A program made the translations under genes and the position numbers. 18,238 nucleotides of DNA, taken from NCBI GenBank assembly GCA_016186625.1, contig JACPLG010000014.1, positions 1-18,238 of the forward strand, read 5' to 3'. Shown here one piece after another: positions 13,812 through 18,238 of this stretch. The stretch comes from Candidatus Levyibacteriota bacterium. Its GTDB lineage: Bacteria; Patescibacteria; Microgenomatia; Levybacterales; UBA12049. The notes beneath the pieces were generated by a model, which was not told where the DNA came from, searched no databases, and worked only from the letters and a program-made list of their open reading frames with translations. Position 1 is the first letter of the stretch, and every line of letters starts with the position of its first letter.

Positions 13812-14510
13812 TTAAATTACTTTTTCTTTTTTTGCTTTTTCCAATGCCTCTATTATCAGATTCTCATGGGCAGATAAATCTAGAGACTTCCCAATGACTT
13901 CTTTTGATACATTTAGTATTATATTGTCTATTTCTGAATTTAATTCATTTAGCTTCTTTTGTCTCAATTCTTTAATTTCAGATTCCAGCTTTTCATATTC
14001 TTCTTTAATTTTTTGCTCGGCAATTCTCTCAGCGTCAAATGTCTGTTTTTGGATTATATCTTTATATTTAGTAAAATCTGATTTCGCGCTTGTTTCGATA
14101 TCTTTATATATATTTATTAGTAATTTGATATGCTCTTCGTTTATCTTTTTTAGCTCAGTCTCATACTTATTGGAAAGCGCCAGAGAAATTTGTTTTATTG
14201 CTTCTTTTTGAGCTTCAAACATTTTTTGCGCTGAATCTTGGAAACCCATTACTCCTTCCTGACGGACCTCTGTTGCGCGAAGTATTATTTCTTGAGCTTT
14301 TTTGTTTGCGCTTTGGAGTATTTCCTGATAGTCTCTTTGGGCCTTATCTTCAAGATCTTTCCACTTCTTTTCTTCCTGATCTTTAATATCCTTAATTCTC
14401 TGGTTGGTATTCCTTAATGTGTAGGTTGCCCATAAAAAGAGAGTAGTCGAAACAATAACAAGCCAAGCGAGGAAAATGTCTAAAGTTGTAAAATCGGACA
14501 GGTTAATCAT
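13812..14510 (-). CDS. atpF: F-type ATPase b subunit, extended
   Basis: One N-terminal membrane helix (about residues 10-31, TLDIFLAWLVIVSTTLFLWATYTL) is followed by a long charged coiled coil (about 33-215). The C-terminus (NIILNVSKEVIGKSLDLSAHENLIIEALEKAKKE) is typical of b subunits that bind delta. At 232 residues it is about 70 longer than usual (around 160), so the peripheral stalk could be unusually long. A single b-type gene is present in the window. The stop is 2 nt from atpH. It follows the c-like gene by 24 nt. With no subunit a in the window, what the b helix contacts in the membrane is open. Confidence 0.88.
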   Translation of the reverse strand: MINLSDFTTLDIFLAWLVIVSTTLFLWATYTLRNTNQRIKDIKDQEEKKWKDLEDKAQRDYQEILQSANKKAQEIILRATEVRQEGVMGFQDSAQKMFEAQKEAIKQISLALSNKYETELKKINEEHIKLLINIYKDIETSAKSDFTKYKDIIQKQTFDAERIAEQKIKEEYEKLESEIKELRQKKLNELNSEIDNIILNVSKEVIGKSLDLSAHENLIIEALEKAKKEKVI

Positions 14511-14534
14511 AAAAACTAATTCATCATCCCATAT

Positions 14535-15338
14535 TTAAATAATCAAAATCAAATAGGAAATTCCTAGGCCAATAATGATAATCAAAGCAGTCATAAGTAG
14601 ATTTAAAATAACTGAAACTTGAATGAGTCTTCCCGCAAGGGGATTTCTACCAACAGCCTCGACTCCTTTTTGAGCCACTCTGCCAAAATACATGAATCCT
14701 AAGATAAAGGAAAGTAAGGCAACAAAGGCCGCTAATAAGTACCGAAGCGATTCAAGAGGTGAAAGAGAGGCTGATTGTCTTGCATTTTTTAATATTTCGA
14801 AGATATTTCTGCTTGCGCCGGTTGTAAAAGAACTGTTGTATTGGGGTTTAACATTAACAAGGATTCTTCCCGGGTTTTCCCCTGTGTAGTCTTCAAGTGC
14901 CGTGCCTAAAACAAAACCATTGGATGTGGCCTTTATGCCTACTCCAGGAGTGTTGGAAGTTGTAATTAGGTCATTTTTCCTAATTTCACCGTTTGAGGCT
15001 GAAACAAGTACCCGGACTTGGCCTTGGTAGACAACATAGCGCAAGTTGCCAATAGGAATACTCTCAATACTTACCGCAGGAGCGTTTGTAATAACTCCAT
15101 AGATTCCTCCGTCATATTCTCTATTCGCAGCCTCAAAGCCAGTACTTGTTATGGAAATTATACTGCCTTCCTGAGCATTTCCAGCTACTTCTACAGTTGT
15201 AGCCAGACCGGTAAAATCTTCTTCAGCTATCTGGCCATGAACGTTTGAAACGAAAACAAAAGCACCAGAAGCAACCATAAGTATAATTGCTAGACGAATA
15301 AAAAAGAGTTTTGCAGTTTTGATTTTTATTAATTTCAT
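14535..15338 (-). CDS. atpE: Subunit c-like hairpin fused to a secreted surface domain
   Basis: A 267-residue protein from ATG 15338 (a TTG at 15350 would add four residues). Residues 1-35 are a signal peptide (basic start, LFFIRLAIILMVASGAFVFV, possible cleavage after SNVHG). Residues 40-168 form an extracytoplasmic domain with GQVRVLVSASNGEIRKNDLI, GVGIKAT and FVLGTALEDY, like the domain found in CPR and tail-fibre-type surface proteins. Residues 199-217 and 239-264 are membrane helices joined by a loop with GRNPLAG (230-236), matching the polar loop ARQPEA of subunit c. The predicted topology (N out, loop in) is that of subunit c. Aligning the loops puts T250 (LMTAL) at the ion-binding Glu/Asp position (FMEAL); no acidic residue exists in helix 2. 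Normal c has about 70-90 residues. It is the first gene of the operon, in the c position. Ion translocation by this protein seems unlikely; a scaffold or anchor ring is an inference. Confidence 0.82.
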   Translation of the reverse strand: MKLIKIKTAKLFFIRLAIILMVASGAFVFVSNVHGQIAEEDFTGLATTVEVAGNAQEGSIISITSTGFEAANREYDGGIYGVITNAPAVSIESIPIGNLRYVVYQGQVRVLVSASNGEIRKNDLITTSNTPGVGIKATSNGFVLGTALEDYTGENPGRILVNVKPQYNSSFTTGASRNIFEILKNARQSASLSPLESLRYLLAAFVALLSFILGFMYFGRVAQKGVEAVGRNPLAGRLIQVSVILNLLMTALIIIIGLGISYLILII

Positions 15339-15367
15339 AGATAAATTCAATAGCTAGCAAGGACAGC

Positions 15368-15394
15368 ATATTACTATAGAGATTTATATGTCAA
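15368..15394 (-). promoter_or_regulatory. Candidate promoter of the ATP synthase-type operon
   Basis: On the minus strand a consensus TTGACA (15394-15389) is followed after 15 nt by TAATAT (15373-15368). The spacing is short. Transcription would begin near 15361, giving a leader of about 23 nt without a Shine-Dalgarno sequence. Confidence 0.4.
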
Positions 15395-15517
15395 GGTAAT
15401 GGGGGTAATTTTTGAAAATTTAAAATAATTTTAAAAAATAATAAAAATGCAGATAAAAATTAGTGAAAAAAGCTCCAAAATATAGAGGATTCGACCTTAA
15501 TATCTACAAACCTCTCC

Positions 15518-15638
15518 CAAGAAGATAATATACCAATTAATATCAAAAGGAATATTTATATATCAGAGAATTTTACATAAATTAGGCTTGAATTGAGTAT
15601 TTTGACCATAAATTTTATTCGGTATATTATTCTTCTTG
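15518..15638. repeat. Near-perfect inverted repeat with 86-nt spacer
   Basis: CAAGAAGATAATATACC (15518-15534) is the reverse complement of GGTATATTATTCTTCTTG (15621-15638) apart from one extra base. It could be a large stem in a transcript or a pair of protein binding sites. No ORF lies between the arms. Confidence 0.6.
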
Positions 15639-15820
15639 ACGAAGCTAGGTGATGGTATTTTGATATAAATAGATATATTCTTTTAAGATCATAAGAAAAA
15701 AAATATGTGAGCAGTCTTAGGAATTAATTTAAATTTTCAATTTAAGAGGTTTTTAAAAAATATATTTTTCACATTTTTTTAAATATTAGTCGACAGGAAA
15801 AATTAATTATTTTTTTAAAT

Positions 15821-15977
15821 TTGGACATGAAAAATTAGACAATTTTCCTGACTTCAACTGTCCAACTTTTTTTCATGCCCTTTTCACAGCCTCATTTTCG
15901 TGCTTGACAAACTGTGAAAAATATGTCCTACTATCTATAGGGGAAAAAAAGTTGGACAAAAAGAAGTAAGTGTCCAA
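15821..15977 (+). promoter_or_regulatory. Cluster of four TTGGACA half-sites around the surface-gene promoter
   Basis: TTGGACA occurs at 15821-15827 and 15952-15958, and its complement TGTCCAA at 15859-15865 and 15971-15977. The pair 15859-15873 / 15944-15958 extends to 15-bp perfect arms (TGTCCAACTTTTTTT and its complement) centred on the -35 box. A second inverted repeat, TTTTCACAG (15881-15889) / CTGTGAAAA (15912-15920), is nested inside it. This looks like an operator array, and the HTH domain of the downstream gene is the obvious candidate to bind it. Confidence 0.6.
15904..15934 (+). promoter_or_regulatory. Promoter of the HTH-surface protein gene
   Basis: A consensus TTGACA (15904-15909) and TACTAT (15929-15934) are separated by 19 bp, longer than the ideal 17. 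The -35 lies between the arms of the nested inverted repeats. The predicted start is about 15941, giving a leader of about 62 nt. Confidence 0.5.
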
Positions 15978-15982
15978 TTTTT
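15947..15982 (+). terminator. Attenuator-like hairpin in the leader of the surface-protein gene
   Basis: AAAAGTTGGACA (15947-15958) pairs with TGTCCAATTTTT (15971-15982) across a 12-nt loop. The 3' arm runs into Ts, as in an intrinsic terminator, though the stem is AT-rich and the T-run short. It starts a few bases after the predicted transcription start and ends 20 nt before the ATG. It could equally be a DNA operator, since its arms are the TTGGACA half-sites. Confidence 0.4.
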
Positions 15983-16002
15983 CACAAAGTCTAGCCTGCC
16001 CG

Positions 16003-18238
16003 ATGGACCAAGACAAATTACTTAGCATTCAACAGGCAGCCCAGATCCTTAAAGTTTCCACAAAGACACTTAGGAGGTGGGAGGAGCGCGGAATACTCAT
16101 ACCTCAGAGAACAGACGGAAATCATCGCAGGTACACAGAGGCGCAAATTGACAGTTTTTGGCAGGGAATACATGAAAAGAAAACAGCCACAAATGAGCCT
16201 ATTGATCTCCTGGCTATTTATCCGCCAGTTAACATCACAAAGACAATCGTTGAAAAGAGTACAAAAACTGAGAAATTTGGCCAAGCCGATCGCAGTCTTA
16301 GCTTAGCCTCTAAAAAAAAGATACTTCTCGTATCTGCTTTTGCTTCAATTATAAGCCTACTGACAATCTCAACAATTCTTGCTGTGACATTCCTGCCTTT
16401 AAAACCCAAAACCGATCAACAAAAATCTGATTTGAGCCAGAAATTAAGAGAAGACGTTCTTGGGCTCACTGTTGGAAGAGCGAAATATCTTTTCAGAGTA
16501 AATGTTCCATCTTCTTTCTCTCAAGAAGCAGAATTTCTTAAAGGAGTTAGTATTTCCGGTATTGCCACAAGCTCTGGGGGTATTGACACGCAGAATTCTG
16601 ATGTAAACGCTGGAAGCGGTTCTGTTTTTGCTTCAAATTTAATCTATGGTTTGGTTGCCGGTGATGGAATTTCAATCGGAGCTGGACAAACACCAACAGT
16701 TACAAACACAGGTGTTCTTTCAGTTGGAGGCGAAACAGGAACAGTGACTCTAAAAGCGGGAACAGGCATATCTATTTCCGGAAATACGATCACAAATTCA
16801 TCTCCTGATACTACATCAGACACATTCAAAAATATTAAAATTGGATCAGATACTATCACAGCTTCGGGTACAAATGACAGTTTAACTGTTTCGGCAGGCA
16901 CAAATATTACTCTATCTGCTAATACAACAACTAAAACTCTTACAATTAATTCTACAGCTAGCTCAACAGGGTCTAACTGGACACTTGGTGCAGGTTTCCT
17001 TACTCCAAACAATTCCACAGTTGACCTCCTCATTGGTGGTCAATCAACAGCCTCAGCTAAGCTTGGTTTCTTAAATGTTAACTCTGGTACTCCAACAGCA
17101 TCAATTTCTGCAAACAGTGGAAACAATGCACTCTATCTTACAGGAGATGGAACACTGGCTACCACCAACAGAGGAACAATTACTATTGGTAGTTCCTCAA
17201 CATATAACACATCTGGAGATATATTACTTGCCCCAAATGGAACAGGAAATGTGGGAATCGGGACGACTGGCTCGGCAACGGGCGTGAAACTCAATGTTTT
17301 GGGTTCAATTGCTGCAGGTACTGCTATAAGCGGAACCAGCGATGTAAATGACGTACTTACACTTACAAGAGATACAGATGTTACAGTTCTGGTTCTCAAC
17401 AGGAATTCTTCCAGTTCTTACCAAAGTCAGATTTCTTTTAGGCAGCAAAGTGGTCCTTCAGCAGCTAATGAAAAATGGGCTATAGGTGTAGATAGTAATG
17501 GAAATAATACAAACGATATGTATTTCTATTCGGGAGTTGCTCCAACGGGAGTTAAGATGACCATTTTAAGTAGCGGTAATGTTGGCATCGGTACGACTTC
17601 GCCTATTTCAGCACTTCATGTTACAAAACCTCTTTCATTCGGTGCAACAGGTAAAGCTCTGGCTATCTTTGACCAGATTGAAAATCAGGATATACTAACT
17701 GCCTCAGCTTCCGGGACTACAAGGTTTACAATTACTAACCCCGGAGGAATAAAACTGGGAACAAATGAGGGAACAAACGGAGATTGTCTTATTTCAGGAG
17801 GAGTGGGAGCAACAGCGTCATGGGGAAGCTGTGTTTCAGGAGGATCTGGCGCAAATAACTGGTGGCAGCTAAACTCAGGCTTGGGAACTCTTACTACAGG
17901 TAATCAAACAGTAGATCTATTGATTGGCTCTAGTAATGGAGCAACTACCTCTGCTAAGTTTGCATTCCTAAACGTTTCGGGAGGTACTCCAACAGCATCA
18001 ATTTCAGCCAACTCTGGCAACAATGCAACAACTCTAACAGGCACCGGAGTATTGGCAACTGCGAATATGCAGACTCTTGCCCTTGGTAACTCAACAACAG
18101 GAAACATTGTCATAGATTCGGGTTCAGGATCAATTACACTTTCTGATAATACAGATCTTACAACCAACCTTCTTATTAACATAGGAAACGCAGGAACTGA
18201 CTTTACCTCAGGCGGAGGACTAACATTGGCAGGAACTC
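16003..18238 (+). CDS. MerR-like HTH, membrane helix and fibre-like surface protein, 3'-partial
   Basis: The reading frame is open from ATG 16003 to the window end (745 codons and counting). Residues 5-55 are a MerR/excisionase-type winged HTH (LSIQQAAQILKVSTKTLRRWEERGIL, then GNHRRYTEAQI). Residues 107-132 are one membrane helix (KILLVSAFASIISLLTISTILAVTF) after a basic stretch, placing the HTH in the cytoplasm. Everything beyond about 165 is low-complexity Gly/Ser/Thr/Asn beta-type sequence with SGNVGIGTTSP-type motifs (GNVGIGTTGSATGVKLNV, about 415-432; SGNVGIGTTSPISALHV, about 524-540) and a long repeat (DLLIG ... FLNV.SGTPTASISANSGNNA) seen twice. Such motifs are common in tail-fibre-like and CPR surface proteins. 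The layout resembles ToxR/CadC-type membrane-bound regulators, but with a giant outer part. A GTG at 15970 would add 11 residues. No clear RBS is present. It is probably autoregulated through upstream TTGGACA sites. Confidence 0.85.
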   Translation, partial: MDQDKLLSIQQAAQILKVSTKTLRRWEERGILIPQRTDGNHRRYTEAQIDSFWQGIHEKKTATNEPIDLLAIYPPVNITKTIVEKSTKTEKFGQADRSLSLASKKKILLVSAFASIISLLTISTILAVTFLPLKPKTDQQKSDLSQKLREDVLGLTVGRAKYLFRVNVPSSFSQEAEFLKGVSISGIATSSGGIDTQNSDVNAGSGSVFASNLIYGLVAGDGISIGAGQTPTVTNTGVLSVGGETGTVTLKAGTGISISGNTITNSSPDTTSDTFKNIKIGSDTITASGTNDSLTVSAGTNITLSANTTTKTLTINSTASSTGSNWTLGAGFLTPNNSTVDLLIGGQSTASAKLGFLNVNSGTPTASISANSGNNALYLTGDGTLATTNRGTITIGSSSTYNTSGDILLAPNGTGNVGIGTTGSATGVKLNVLGSIAAGTAISGTSDVNDVLTLTRDTDVTVLVLNRNSSSSYQSQISFRQQSGPSAANEKWAIGVDSNGNNTNDMYFYSGVAPTGVKMTILSSGNVGIGTTSPISALHVTKPLSFGATGKALAIFDQIENQDILTASASGTTRFTITNPGGIKLGTNEGTNGDCLISGGVGATASWGSCVSGGSGANNWWQLNSGLGTLTTGNQTVDLLIGSSNGATTSAKFAFLNVSGGTPTASISANSGNNATTLTGTGVLATANMQTLALGNSTTGNIVIDSGSGSITLSDNTDLTTNLLINIGNAGTDFTSGGGLTLAGT
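16966..17200 (+). repeat. Long coding repeat, copy 1
   Basis: Encodes NWTLGAGFLTPN..TVDLLIG..STASAKLGFLNV and GTPTASISANSGNNALYLTGDGTLATTN, repeated about 880-900 nt downstream. The 23 nt from 17086 are identical to those from 17983. Confidence 0.75.
17848..18100 (+). repeat. Long coding repeat, copy 2
   Basis: Encodes NWWQLNSGLGTLTTGNQTVDLLIG, SAKFAFLNV and GTPTASISANSGNNATTLTGTGVLATAN, matching copy 1 with small length differences. The period of about 295-300 residues suggests further copies beyond the window edge. Confidence 0.75.

Larger units (their letters stand above)
15339..16002. other. AT-rich divergent intergenic region
   Basis: No ORF of useful length and no tRNA is seen in these 664 bp between the ATP synthase-type operon and the surface-protein gene. 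The left part carries a candidate operon promoter. The middle carries an inverted repeat at 15518-15638. The right 200 bp carry TTGGACA half-sites, a promoter and an attenuator-like hairpin. A gene for subunit a, expected upstream of c, is not present here. Confidence 0.7.

Noticed and set aside
15339..16002. A hidden atpB (subunit a) gene
   Set aside because: No frame of sufficient length and no stretch with several membrane helices is present on either strand.
16644..17399. Minus-strand ORFs rich in Val/Pro/Ser
   Set aside because: They are shadows of the Gly/Thr/Ser-rich fibre gene, which is open through the whole stretch on the plus strand.

Overview
The window looks like a piece of a Candidate Phyla Radiation (Patescibacteria) genome, most likely Microgenomates-like. 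The grounds are: an intron-bearing 23S rRNA full of insertions and apparently lacking a normal L1 stalk; standard stop codons (TGA used as a stop); AT-rich spacers packed with short imperfect palindromes, some running in frame into proteins; and a HTH-membrane-surface protein ending in 'NVGIGTTSP'-type fibre motifs. The lineage is inferred from these traits and not from a database match.

Layout. Positions 1-3752 are the 3' three quarters of a 23S rRNA gene on the + strand. It carries four structured insertions (431-585, 924-1030, 1560-1713, 3540-3660) and two group I introns. Intron 1 (2157-2960) lies at E. coli position 2604/2605 and encodes a LAGLIDADG endonuclease. Intron 2 (3012-3404) has no ORF and splits the sarcin-ricin loop at 2656/2657. 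A 5S rRNA (about 4120-4237) and a terminator (4358-4384) close the rRNA operon. A methyltransferase on the - strand (4393-5025) probably has a leaderless mRNA. It diverges from a + strand run of a four-S1-domain protein, RadA, a PIN-TRAM protein and a GxxExxY-type PD-(D/E)XK protein (5141-9184).

From 15338 down to 9214 on the - strand lies an ATP synthase-type operon in the order c-like, b, delta, alpha, gamma, beta, epsilon. The F1 catalytic residues are intact. Subunit a is absent from the window and epsilon is cut down to its beta-sandwich. The c-like gene is remarkable: a signal peptide and about 130 residues of extracytoplasmic surface-protein domain precede a c-type hairpin in which the ion-binding carboxylate position is threonine. 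This suggests an F1 motor joined to an unusual membrane or surface sector and not a normal proton-driven synthase, unless conventional a and c genes lie elsewhere.

A 664-bp AT-rich region separates the operon from a divergent + strand gene (16003 to the window end). That gene encodes a MerR-like DNA-binding domain, one membrane helix and a long repetitive extracellular fibre. Its promoter is surrounded by TTGGACA half-sites and followed by an attenuator-like hairpin. Surface-fibre domains therefore occur on both sides of this intergenic region, once fused to a rotary-ATPase-type hairpin and once to a DNA-binding domain.
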